From assembly GCF_051014445.1 (NCBI RefSeq), contig NW_027488370.1, positions 3,348,001 through 3,412,000 on the forward strand: a stretch of DNA of 64,000 nt, given 5' to 3'. The DNA is from Colletes latitarsis (taxonomy: Eukaryota > Arthropoda > Insecta > Hymenoptera > Colletidae). Position numbers and translations under genes: made by a program. This document shows, one piece after another, positions 9,108-21,700 of the stretch; within the stretch, counting starts at the first letter, position 1, and every line of letters starts with the position of its first letter. The notes under the pieces were generated by a model. The model had not been told where the DNA came from, searched no databases, and saw only the letters and a program-made list of their open reading frames with translations.

Positions 9108-9133
9108 AAAAAAAAAAAAAAAAAAAAAAAAAA
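9108..9133 (+). other. Poly(A) tail of full-length element
   Basis: There are 26 consecutive adenines, of which the last one or two may belong to the target-site duplication. The tail marks the 3' end of the element and its orientation. No polyadenylation signal AATAAA is visible in the immediate upstream bases (GATTTTCCCCACGAC). Confidence 0.95.
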
Positions 9134-9146
9134 GTTATGTCTGGGT
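9134..9146 (+). repeat. 3' target-site duplication of full-length element
   Basis: GTTATGTCTGGGT is identical to 3134-3146. The satellite resumes with AAGTTCTCGGATTTG, exactly as in the uninterrupted paralogue after 12665, which fixes the 3' boundary of the insertion. Confidence 0.93.
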
Positions 9147-12100
9147 AAGTTCTCGGATTTGACCTCATCAGGCTCAGACTTTCGCGTTTTTCACATACTT
9201 GTTGAACAGACCCTGGGTTTTTTCTGCTTCGGATCACGTAGTAATGTGGTACCACACTGAAGCAGTCGATTAAACCTGGTTTCGATCAATATTTTAGAGA
9301 ATAATTCATGTTAGGTCTGGGTTAGGTCTGGGATTTGCTCTCATGAGGCTCGTACTTTCGCATATTTCTCATACTTGATGGCCAGATTCTGGGCTTTTTC
9401 TGGTTTGGATCAGGTAGTAACGTGGTACCACACTGAAACAGTCGATTAAACCAGGTTTCGATCAATATTTTTGAGGATAACGCATGTTAGGTCTCGGTTA
9501 GATCTGGGATTTGCTCTCGTCAGGCTCTTACTTTCGCATATTTCTCATTCTTGATGGCTAGATCCTGGACTTTTTCTGGATTGGATCACGTAGTAATGTG
9601 GTACCACACTGAAACATTCAATTAGACCTGGTCTTGATAAATATATTAGAGGCTAACGTATGTTAGGTCTGGGTTAGGTCTAGGATTTGCCCTCATCAGG
9701 GTCATACTTTCGCATTCTTCACATACTTTTTGAACAGATCCTGGGTTTTTTCTGGTTTGGATAACGTAGTAAGGTGTACCACACGGAAAGAGTCGATTAT
9801 GCCTGGTTTCGATCAATATTTTTGAGGATAACGCATGTTAGGTCTAGGTTAGGTCTGGGATTTGCTCTCGCCAGGCTCATACTTACGCATTTTTCACATA
9901 CTTGTTGAACTGATCCTCGGTTTTTTCTGGTTTGGATCACGTAGTATTGTGGTATCACACTGAAACAGTCCATTAAACCTGGTTTCGAACAATATTTTAG
10001 AGGATAACACATGTTAGGTCCAGGTTAGGCCTGGGATTTGCCCTTATCATGCTCAGACTTTCGCGTTTTTCACATACTTGTTGAACAGATCCTGGGTTTT
10101 TTCTGGTTCAGATCACGTAGTAACGTGATGCCACACTGAAACAGTTAATTAATCCTGGTCTTGATAAATATTTTAGTGGACAACGCAAGTTAGTTCTGGG
10201 ATAAGTCTGGGATTTGCTCTGATCAGGCTCGTACTTTCGCATATTTCTCATACTTGGTGGCCGGATTCTGGGCTTTTTTCTGATTTGGATCATGTAGTAA
10301 TGTGCTACCACACTGAAATAGTCGATTAAACCTGGGTTCGATCAATATTTTTGAGGATAACGCATGTTAGGTCTAGGTTAGGCCTGGGATTTGCCCTTAT
10401 CATGCTCAGACTTTCGCATTCTTCACAGATTTGTTGAACGGATCCTGGGTTTCTTCTGGTTTGGATCACGTAGTAATGTGGTACCACACTGAAACATTCA
10501 ATTAAACCTGGTCTTGACAAATATTTTGGAGGATAACGCATGTTAGGTCTGGGTTTGGTCTAGGATTTGCCCTCATCAGGCGCATACTTTCGCATTTTTC
10601 ACATACTTGTTGAACAGATCCTGGGTTTTTTCTGGTTTGGATCACGTAGTAATGTGGTACCACACTGAAACAGTCGAATACACCTGGTTTCGATCAATAT
10701 TTTTGAGGATAACGCATGTTATGTCTAGGTTAGGTCTAGGATTTGCCCCCATCAGACTCTTACTTTCGCATTCTCCACATACTTCTTGAACAGATCCTGG
10801 GTTTTTTCTGGTTTCGATCACGTAGTTATGTGGTACCACACTGAAGCAGACCATTAAACCTGGTTTCGATTATTATTTTAGAGGATCACACATGTTAGGT
10901 CTAGGTTATGTCTGGGATTTGCCCATCATCAGGGTCATACTTTCGCAGTTTTAACATACATGTTGACCTGATCGATGGTTTTTTCTGCTTTGGATCACGT
11001 AGCAAAGTGGTACCACACTGAAACAGTAAATTAAACCTGGTTTCGATCAGTATCTTAGAGGACAAGGCAAGTTAGGTCTGGGATAGGTCTGGGATTTGCC
11101 CCCATCAGGGTCATACTTTCACGTTTTTCATATACTTGATGAACAGATCCTGGACTTCCAATGGTTTGGATCACGTAGTAATGTGATGCCACACTGAAAC
11201 AGTCAATTAATCCTGGTCTTGATAAATATTTTAGAGGACAGCGCAAGTTAGGTCTGGGATAGGTCTGGGATTTGCGCTCATCAGGCTCGTACTTTCGCAT
11301 ATTTCTCATACTTGATGGCCAGATTCTGGGCTTTTTCTGGTTTGGATAACGCAGTAATGTGGTACCACACTGAAACAGTCGAATAAGCCTGGTTTCGATC
11401 AATATTTTTTAGGATAACGCATGTTAGGTCTAGGTTAGGTCTGGGATTTACTCTCGTCAGGCTCATACTTTCGCATATTTCCCATTCTTGTTGGCCAGAT
11501 CCTGGGCTTCCACTGGTTTGGATCACGTAGCAATGTGATGCCACACTGAAACAGTCAATTAGTCCTGGTCTTGATAAATATTTTAGAGGACAGCGCAAGT
11601 TAGGTCTGGGATAGCTCTGGGATTTGCGCTCATCAGGTTCGTACTTTCGCATATTTCTCATACTTGATGGCCAGATTCTGGGCTTTTTCTGGTTTGGATA
11701 ACGTAGTAATGTGGTACCACACTGAAAGAGTAGATTATGCCTGGTTTCGATCAATATTTTTGAGGATAACGCATGTTAGGTCTAGGTTAGGTCTGGGATT
11801 TGCTCTCGCCAGGCTCATACTTACGCATTTTTCACATACTTGTTGAACTGATCCTCGGTTTTTTCTGGTTTGGATCACGTAGTAATGTGGTACCACACTG
11901 AAAGTCCATTAAACCTGGTTTCGATCAATATTTTAGACGATAACACATGTTAGGTCCAGGTTAGGCCTGGGATTTGCCCTTATCAGGCTCAGACTTTCGC
12001 GTTTTTCACATACTTGTTGAACAGATCCTGGGTTTTTTCTGGTTCGGATCACGTAGTAATGTGGTACCACACTGAAACATTCAATTAAACCTGGTCTTGA

Positions 12101-12652
12101 TAAATATTTTAGAGGATAACGCATGTTAGGTCTGGGTTAGGTCTAGGATTTGCCATCATCAGGCTCATACTTTCGCATACTTCTCATTCTTGTTGGCCAG
12201 ATCCTGGGCTTCCACTGGTTTGGATCACGTAGTAATGTGATGCCACACTGAAACGGTCAATTAAACCTGGTTTTGATGAATATTTTAGGGGATAACTCAA
12301 GTTATGATTGGGATAGGTCTGGGATTTGCCCTCATCAGGCTCATACTTTCGCGTTTTTCACATACTTGTTGAACTGATCCTCGGTTTTTTCTGGTTTGGA
12401 TCACGTAATAATGTGGTACCACACTGAAACTTTCAACTAAACCCGGTCTTGATAAATATTTTAGAGGATAACGCATGTTAGGCCTAGGTTAGGTCTAGGA
12501 TTTGCCATCATCAGGCTCATACTTTCGCATACTTCTCATTCTTGTTGGCCAGATCCTGGGCTTCCACTGGTTTGGATCACGTAGTGTTGTGATGCCACAC
12601 TGAAACAGTCAATTAATCCTTGTCTTGATAAATATTTTAGAGGATAACGCAA

Positions 12653-12665
12653 GTTATGTCTGGGT
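12653..12665 (+). other. Empty (uninterrupted) paralogue of the insertion site
   Basis: GTTATGTCTGGGT appears once here. Its left flank matches the left flank of the element at 3062-3133 (including the rare GTAGTGTTGTGATGCC and AATCCTTGTC variants), and its right flank matches 9147 onward (AAGTTCTCGGATTTGACC). This is the block paralogue without the retrotransposon, and it fixes the insertion boundaries to the base. Confidence 0.92.
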
Positions 12666-15600
12666 AAGTTCTCGGATTTGACCTCATCAGGCTCAGACTT
12701 TCGCGTTTTTCACATACTTGTTGAACAGACCCTGGGTTTTTTCTGCTTCGGATCACGTAGTAATGTGGTACCACACTGAAACAGTCGATTAAACCTGGTT
12801 TCGATCAATATTTTAGAGAATAATTCATGTTAGGTCTGGGTTAGGTCTGGGATTTGCTCTCATGAGGCTCGTACTTTCGCATATTTCTCATACTTGATGG
12901 CCAGATTCTGGGCTTTTTCTGGTTTGGATCAGGTAGTAACGTGGTACCACACTGAAACAGTCGAATAAACCAGGTTTCGATCAATATTTTTGAGGATAAC
13001 GCATGTTAGGTCTCGGTTAGATCTGGGATTTGCTCTCGTCAGGCTCTTACTTTCGCATATTTCTCATTCTTGATGGCTAGATCCTGGACTTTTTCTGGAT
13101 TGGATCACGTAGTAATATGGTACCACACTGAAACATTCAATTAGACCTGGTCTTGATAAATATTTTAGAGGCTAACGTATGTTAGGTCTGGGTTAGGTCT
13201 AGGATTTGCCCTCATCAGGGTCATACTTTCGCATTCTTCACATACTTTTTGAACAGATCGTGGGTTTTTTCTGGTTTGGATAACGTAGTAAGGTGTACCA
13301 CACTGAAAGAGTCGATTATGCCTGGTTTCGATCAATATTTTAGAGGATAACACATGTTAGGTCCAGGTTAGGCCTGGGATTTGCCCTTATCATGCTCAGA
13401 CTTTCGCGTTTTTCACATACTTGTTGAACAGATCCTGGGTTTTTTCTGGTTCGGATCACGTAGTAATGTGGTACCACACTGAAACATTCAATTAAACCTG
13501 GTCTTGATAAATATTTTAGAGGATAACGCATGTTAGGTCTGGGTTAGGTCTAGGATTTGCCATCATCAGGCTCATACTTTCGCATACTTCTCATTCTTGT
13601 TGGCCAGATCCTGGGCTTCCACTGGTTTGGATCACGTAGTAATGTGATGCCACTCTGAAACGGTCAATTAAACCTGGTTTTGATGAATATTTTAGGGGAT
13701 AACGCAAGTTATGTCTGGGATAGGTCTGGGATTTGCCCTCATCAGGGTCATACTTTCGCATTTTTCACATACTTGTTGAACAGATCCTGGGTTTTTTCTG
13801 GGTTGGATCACGCAGTAATGTGGTACCACACTGGAGCAGTCCACTAAACCTGGTTTCGGTCAATATTTTTGTGGGATAACGCATGTTAGGTCTAGGTTAG
13901 GTCTGGGATTTGCTCTCGTCAGGCTCATACTTCCGCATATTTCTCATTCTTGTTGGCCAGATCCTGGGCTTCCACTGGTTTGGATCACGTAGTAACGTGA
14001 TGCCACACTGAAACAGTCAATTAATCCTGGTCTTGATAAATATTTTAGTGGACAACGCAAGTTAGTTCTGGGATAAGTCTGGGATTTGCTCTCATCAGGC
14101 TCGTACTTTCGCATATTTCTCATACTTGGTGGCCGGATTCTGGGCCTTTTTCTGATTTGGATCATGTAGTAATGTGCTACCACACTGAAATAGTCGATTA
14201 AACCTGGGTTCGATCAATATTTTTGAGGATAACGCATGTTAGGTCTAGGTTAGGCCTGGGATTTTCACTCACCAGACTCATACTTTCGCATTCTTCACAG
14301 ATTTGTTGAACGGATCCTGGGTTTCTTCTGGTTTGGATCACGTAGTAATGTGGTACCACACTGAAACATTCAATTAAACCTGGTCTTGACAAATATTTTG
14401 GAGGATAACGCATGTTAGGTCTGGGTTTGGTCTAGGATTTGCCCTCATCAGGCGCATACTTTCGCATATATCTCATTCTTGTTGGCCAGAACCTGGGCTT
14501 CCACTGGTTTGGATCACGTAGTAATGTGATGCCACACTGTAACAGTCATTAATCCTGGTCTTGATAAATCTTTTAGAGGATAACGCAAGTTATGTCTGGG
14601 ATACGTCTGGGATTTGCCCTCATCAGGCTCATACTTTCGCATTTTTCACATACTTGTTGAACAGATCCTGGGTTTTTTCTGGTTTGGATCACGTAGTAAT
14701 GTGGTACCACACTGAAACAGTCGAATACACCTGGTTTCGATCAATATTTTTGAGGATAACGCATGTTATGTCTAGGTTAGGTCTAGGATTTGCCCCCATC
14801 AGACTCCTACTTTCGCATTCTTCACATACTTCTTGAACAGATCCTGGGTTTTTTCTGGTTTCGAACACGTAGTAATGTGGTACCACACTGAAGCAGACCA
14901 TTAAACCTGGTTTCGATTATTATTTTAGAGGATCACACATGTTAGGTCTAGGTTATGTCTGGGATTTGCCCATCATCAGGGTCATACTTTCGCAGTTTTA
15001 ACATACATGTTGACCTGATCGATGGTTTTTTCTGCTTTGGATCACGTAGCAAAGTGGTACCACACTGAAACAGTAAATTAAACCTGGTTTCGATCAGTAT
15101 CTTAGAGGACAAGGCAAGTTAGGTCTGGGATAGGTCTGGGATTTGCCCTCATCAGGGTCATACTTTCGCGTTTTTCATATACTTGATGAACAGATCCTGG
15201 ACTTCCAATGGTTTGGATCACGTAGTAATGTGATGCCACACTGAAACAGTCAATTAATCCTGGTCTTGATAAATATTTTAGAGGACAGCGCAAGTTAGGT
15301 CTGGGATAGGTCTGGGATTTGCGCTCATCAGGCTCGTACTTTCGCATATTTCTCATACTTGATGGCCAGATTCTGGGCTTTTTCTGGTTTGGATAACGCA
15401 GTAATGTGGTACCACACTGAAACAGTCGAATAAGCCTGGTTTCGATCAATATTTTTGAGGATAACGCATGTTAGGTCTAGGTTAAGTGTGGGATTTACTC
15501 TCGTCAGGCTCATACTTTCGCATATTTCCCATTCTTGTTGGCCAGATCCTGGGCTTCCACTGGTTTGGATCACGTAGTAATGTGATGCCACACTGAAACA

Positions 15601-18600
15601 GTCAATTAATCCTGGTCTTGATAAATATTTTAGAGGATAACGCATGTTAGGTCTGGGTTAGGCCTAGGATTTGCCCCCATCAGGCTCATTCTTTCGCATA
15701 TTTCTCATACTTGATGGCTAGATCCTGGGCTTTTTCTGGTTTGGATAACGTAGTAATGTGGTACCACACTGAAACAGTCGACTAAACCTGGTTTCGATCA
15801 ATATTTTTTAGGATAACGCATGTTAGGTCTAGGTTAGGTCTGGGATTTGCTCTCGTCAGGCTCATACTTTCGCATATTTCTCATTCTTGTTGGCCAGATC
15901 CTGGGCTTCCACTGGATTGGATCACGTAGCAATGTGATGCCACACTGAAACAGTCAATTAATCCTGGTCTTGATAAATATTTTAGAGGACAGCGCAAGTT
16001 AGGTCTGGGATAGCTCTGGGATTTGCGCTCATCAGGCTCGTACTTTCGCATATTTCTCATACTTGATGGCCAGATTCTGGGCTTTTTCTGGTTTGGATAA
16101 CGTAGTAATGTGGTACCACACTGAAACAGTCGAATAAGCCTGGTTTCGATCAATATTTTTGAGGATAACGCATGTTAGGGCTAGGTTAGGTCTGGGATTT
16201 GCTCTCTTTAGTCTCATACTTTCGCATATTTCTCATTCTTGTTGGCCAGATCCTGGGCTACCACTGGTCTGGATCACGTAGTAATGTGATGCCACACTGA
16301 AACAGTCAATTAATCCTGGTCTTGATAAATATTTTAGAGGATAACGCAAGTTATGTCTGGGATAGGTCTGGGATTTGCCCTCATCAGGCTCGTACTTTCG
16401 CGTTTTTCACATACTTGTTGAGCAGATCCTGGGGTTTTTTCTGGTTTGGATCACGTAGTAATGTGGTACCACACTGAAACAGTCCATTAAACCTGGTTTC
16501 GATCAATATTTTAGAGAATAATTCATGTTAGGTCTGGGTTAGGTCTGGGATTTGCTCTCATCAGACTCGTACTTTCGAGTATTTCTCATTCTTGGTGGCC
16601 AGATTCTGGGCTTTTTCTGGTTTGGATCACGTAGGAATGTGGTACCACACTGAAACAGTCCATTAAACCTGGTTACGATCAATATTTTAGAGGATAACGC
16701 ATGTTATGTCTAGGTTGGCTTGGGATTTGCCCTCATCAGACACATACTTTCGCATTCTTCACATACTTGTTGAACAAATCCTGGGTTTTCTCTGGTTTGG
16801 ATCACGTAGTAATGTGGTACCACACTGAAACAGTCAATTAAACCTGGTTTCGATCAATATTTTAGAGGATAACGCAAGTTATGTCTGGGATAGGTCTGGG
16901 ATTTGCCCTCATCAGGCTCATACTTTCGCATTCTTCACGTACTTGTTGAACAGATTCTGGGTTTTTTCTGGTTTGGATCGCGTAGTAATGTGGTACCACA
17001 CTGAAACAGTCCATTAATCCTCGTTTTGAACAATATTTTAGAGGATAACGCATGTTAGGTCTGGTTTAGGTCTAGGATTTGCCCTCATCAGGCTCATACT
17101 TTCGCATATTTCTCATACTTCATGGCTAGATCCTGAACTATTACTGGATTGGATCACGTAGTAATGTGGTACCACACTGAAACAGTCAATTAAACCTGGT
17201 TTCGATCAATATTTTACTGGATAACGCAAGTTAGGTCTCGGATAGTTCTGGGATTTGCCCTCATCAGGCTCATACTTTCGCATTCTTCACATACTTGTTG
17301 AACGGATCCTGGGTTTTTTCTGGTTTGGTTCACGTAGTAATGTGGTACCACACTGAAACATTCAATTAAACCTGGTCCTGAAAAATATTTTAGAGGATAA
17401 CGCATGTTAGGTCTGGGTTAGGTCTAGGATTTGCCCTCATCAGGCTCATACTTTCGCAAATTTCTCATACTTCATGGCTAGATCCTGGGCTATTTCTGGA
17501 TTGTATCACGTAGTAATGTGGTACCACGCTGAAACAGTCAATTAAACCTGGTTTCAATCAATATTTTAGAGGATAACGCAAGTTAGGTCTGGGATAGGTG
17601 TGGGATTCGCCCTCATCAGGCTCATACTTTCGCGTTTTTCACATACTTGTTGAACTGATCCTGGGTTATTTTCTGGTTTGGATCACATAGTAATGTGGTA
17701 CCACACTGAAACAGTCCATTAAACCTGGTTTCCATCAATATTTTAGAGAATAATTCATGTTAGGTCTGGGTTAGGTCTGGGATTTGCTCTCATTTGGCTT
17801 GTACTTTCCAATATTTCTCATACTTGATGGCCTGATTCTGAGCTTTCTCTGGTTTGGATCACGTAGTAATGTGATGCCACACTGAAACAGTCAATTAATC
17901 CTGGTCTTGATAAATATTTTAGAGGATAACGCATGTTAGGTCTGGGTTAGGTCTAGGATTTGCCCTCATCAGGCTCATTCTTTCGCATCTTTCTCATACT
18001 TGATGGCTAGATCCTGGACTTTTTCTGGTTTGGATAACGTAGTAATGTGGTACCACACTGAAACAGTCGATTAAACCTGGTGTCGATCAATATTTTAGAG
18101 GATAACGCATGTTATGTCTAGGTTAGGCTTGGGATTTGCCCTCACCAGACACATACTTTCGTATATTTCTCATACTTCATAGCTAGATCCTGGGCTTTTT
18201 CTGGATTGGATCACGTAGTAATATGGTACCACACTGAAACAGTCAATTAAACCTTGGTTTCGATCTATATTTTTGAGGATAACGCATGTTAGGTCTAGGT
18301 TAGGTCTGGGATTTACTCTCGTCAGGCTCATACTTTCGCATATTTCCCATTCTTGTTGGCCAGATCCTGGGCTTCCACTGGTTTGGATCACGTAGTAATG
18401 TGATGCCACACTGAAACAGTCAATTAATCCTGGTCTTGATAAATATTTTAGAGGATAACGCATGTTAGGTCTGGGTTAGGTCTAGGATTTGCCCTCATCA
18501 GGCTCATTCTTTCGCATCTTTCTCATACTTGATGGCTAGATCCTGGACTTTTTCTGGTTTGGATAACGTAGTAATGTGGTACCACACTGAAACAGTCGAT

Positions 18601-18780
18601 TAAACCTGGTGTCGATCAATATTTTTTAGGATAACGCATGTTAGGTCTAGGTTAGGTCCGGGATTTGCTCTCGTCAGGCTCATACTTTCGCATATTTCTC
18701 ATTCTTATTAGCCAGATCCTGGGCTTCCACTGGTTTGGATCACGTAGCAATGTGATGCCACACTGAAACAGTCAATTAAA

Positions 18781-21700
18781 CCTGGTTTCGATCAATATTT
18801 TAGAGGATAACGCATGTTAGGTCTGGTTTAGGTCTAGGATTTGCCCTCATCAGGCTCATACTTTCGCATATTTCTCATACTTCATGGCTAGATCCTGAAC
18901 TATTACTGGATTGGATCACGTAGTAATGTGGTACCACACTGAAACAGTCAATTAAACCTGGTTTCGATCAATATTTTACTGGATAACGCAAGTTAGGTCT
19001 CGGATAGTTCTGGGATTTGCCCTCATCAGGCTCATACTTTCGCATTCTTCACATACTTGTTGAACGGATCCTGGGTTTTTTCTGGTTTGGTTCACGTAGT
19101 AATGTGGTACCACACTGAAACATTCAATTAATCCTGGTCCTGAAAAATATTTTAGAGGATAACGCATGTTAGGTCTGGGTTAGGTCTAGGATTTGCCCTC
19201 ATCAGGCTCATACTTTCGCAAATTTCTCATACTTCATGGCTAGATCCTGGGCTATTTCTGGATTGTATCACGTAGTAATGTGGTACCACGCTGAAACAGT
19301 CAATTAAACCTGGTTTCAATCAATATTTTAGAGGATAACGCAAGTTAGGTCTGGGATAGGTGTTGGATTCGCCCTCATCACGCTCATACTTTCGCGTTTT
19401 TCACATACTTGTTGAACTGATCCTGGGTTATTTTCTGGTTTGGATCACATAGTAATGTGGTACCACACTGAAACAGTCGATTAAACCAGGTTTCGATCAA
19501 TATTTTTGAGGATAACGCATGTTAGGTCTAGGTTAGGCCTGGGATTTTCACTCATCAGACTCGTACTTTCGCATTCTTCACACACTTGTTGAACGGATCC
19601 TGGGTTTTTTCTGGTTTGGATCACGTAGTAATGTGGGACCACACTGAAAAAATCAATTGAACCTGGTTTCGATCAATATTTTACTGGATAACGCAAGTAT
19701 GTCTCGGATAGTTCTGGGATTTGCCCTCATCAGGCTCATACTTTCGCGTTTTTCACATACTTGTTGAACAGATCCTGGGTTTTTTCTGGTTTGGATCACG
19801 TAGTAGTGCGGTACCACACTGAAACAGTCCATTCAACCTGGTTTCGATCAATATTTCAGAGGATAACGCATGTTAGGTCTAGGTTAGGCCTGGGATTTTC
19901 ACTCACCAGACTCATACTTCCGCATTCTTCACATACTTGTTGAACGGATCCTGGGTTTTTTCTGGTTTGGTTCACGTTGTAATGTGGTACCACACTGAAA
20001 CATTCAATTAAACCTGGTCTTGAAAAATATTTTAGAGGATAACGCATATTAGGTCTGGGTTAGGTCTAGGGTTTGCCCTCATCAGGCTCATACTTTCGCA
20101 TATTTGTCATACTTCATGGCTAGATCCTGGGCTATTTCTGGATTGTATCACGTAGTAATGTGGTACCACGCTGAAACAGTTAATTAAACCTGGTTTCGAT
20201 CAATATTTTAGAGGATAACGCAAGTTAGGTCTGGGATAGGTGAGGGATTCGCCCCAATCAGGCTCATAGTTTCGCGTTTTTCACATACTTGTTGAACTGA
20301 TCCTGGGTTATTTTCTGGTTTGGATCACATAGTAATGTGGTAGCACATTGAAACAGTCGATTAAACCAGGTTTCGATCAATATTTTTGAGTATAACGCAT
20401 GTTAGGTCTAGGTTAGGCCTGGGATTTTCATTCATCAGACTCATACTTTCGCATTCTTCACATACTTGTTGAACGGATCCTAGGTTTTTTCTGGTTTGGA
20501 TCACGTAGTAATGTGGGACCACACTGAAAAAATCAATTGAACCTGGTTTCGATCAATATTTTAGAGGATTAACAGAAGTTAGGTCTGGGATAGGCCTGGG
20601 ATTTGCCCTCATCAGGGTCATACTTTCGCAGTTTTAACATGCATGTTGACATAATCGAGAGTTTTTTCTGCTTTGGATCACGTAGTAAAGTGGTACCACA
20701 CTGTAACAGTCCATTAAACCTGGTTTCGATCAATATTTTTGAGGATAACGCATGTCAGGTCTAGGTTAGGCCAAAGATTTTCACTGATCACAGTCATACT
20801 TTCGCATTCTTCACATACTTGTTGAACGGATCCTGGGTTTTTTCTGGTTTGTTTCACGTAGTAATGTGGTACCACACTGAAACATTCAATTAAACCTGGT
20901 CTTGAAAAATATTTTAGAGGATAACGCATGTTAGGTCTGGGTTAGGTCTAGGATTTGCCCTCATCAGGCTCATACTTTCGCATATTTCTCATACTTCATG
21001 GCTAGATCCTGAGCTATTACTGGATTGGATCACGTAGTAATGTGGTACCACACTGAAACAGTCAATTAAACCTGGTTTCGATCAATATTTTAGAGGATAA
21101 CGCAAGTTAGGTCTGGGATAGTTCTGGGATTTGCCCTCATCAGGCTCATACTTTCGCGTTTTTCACATACTTGATGGCTAGATCCTGGACTTTTTCTGGT
21201 TTGGATAACGTAGTAATGTGGTACCACACTGAAACAGTCGACTAAACCTGGTTTCGATCAATATTTTTTAGGATAACGCATGTTAGGTCTAGGTTAGGTC
21301 TGGGATTTGCTCTCTTTAGGCTCATACTTTCGCATATTTCTCATTCTTGTTGGCCAGATCCTGGGCTACCACTGGTCTGGATCACGTAGTAATGTGATGC
21401 CACACTGAAACAGTCAATTAATCCTGGTCTTGATAAATAGTTTAGAGGATAACGCAAGTTATGTCTGGGATAGGTCTGGGATTTGCCCTCATCAGGCTCG
21501 TACTTTCGCGTTTTTCACATACTTGTTGAACAGATCCTGGGGTTTTTCTGGTTTGGATCACGTAGTAATGTGGTACCACACTGAAACAGTCCATTAAACC
21601 TGGTTTCGATCAATATTTTAGAGAATAATTCATGTTAGGTCTGGGTTAGGTCTGGGATTTGCTCTCATCAGACTCGTACTTTCGAGTATTTCTCATTCTT

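Larger units (their letters stand above)
3147..9133 (+). mobile_element. Full-length R1-clade-like non-LTR retrotransposon
   Basis: This is a 5,987-bp unit of high GC content inside AT-rich satellite. It has a 385-bp 5' UTR, ORF1 (gag-like, 625 aa), ORF2 (endonuclease plus reverse transcriptase, 1,060 aa), a ~516-bp 3' UTR and 26 adenines. It is flanked by 13-bp direct repeats and has no LTRs. An AP-type endonuclease at the ORF2 N-terminus, three zinc knuckles in ORF1, a CCHC motif after the reverse transcriptase, TAATG ORF overlap and a sequence-specific insertion point together match the R1 clade, which includes the rDNA element R1 and the telomeric TRAS and SART elements. Assignment within the clade would need a reverse-transcriptase phylogeny. 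Both ORFs are uninterrupted, so the copy may be retrotransposition-competent. Its likely mode of movement is target-primed reverse transcription: a bottom-strand nick before GTTA(G/T)GTCTGGG would prime cDNA synthesis from the poly(A) end. Confidence 0.93.
9134..18780 (+). repeat. 176-bp satellite, CTTCCACTGG-type domain
   Basis: About 55 monomers of the same satellite as the left end. Monomers with the CTTCCACTGG segment recur throughout, and the last I see is at about 18726. Long-range block duplication is visible. Sequence from 9134 to ~11750 matches 12653 to ~16200, with offsets that grow by whole monomers (3519, 3872, then 4047 bp), so monomers were gained or lost between the copies. A distinctive variant GAGTCGATTATGCC marks related blocks at about 2207, 9789 and 13310, with a one-base variant at about 11727. 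The short minus-strand open frames recur with the monomer and are not genes. I see no other element or gene in this stretch. Confidence 0.93.

Noticed and set aside
8866..9255. 129-134-aa minus-strand frames with a poly-Phe tract, also near 59283 and 62185
   Set aside because: The Phe run is the antisense of the poly(A) tail, and the frame joins 3' UTR to satellite.
11281..11754. 157-aa minus-strand open frame spanning almost three monomers
   Set aside because: It arises by chance loss of stop codons in consecutive monomers, and its translation is just three frames of the same repeat.
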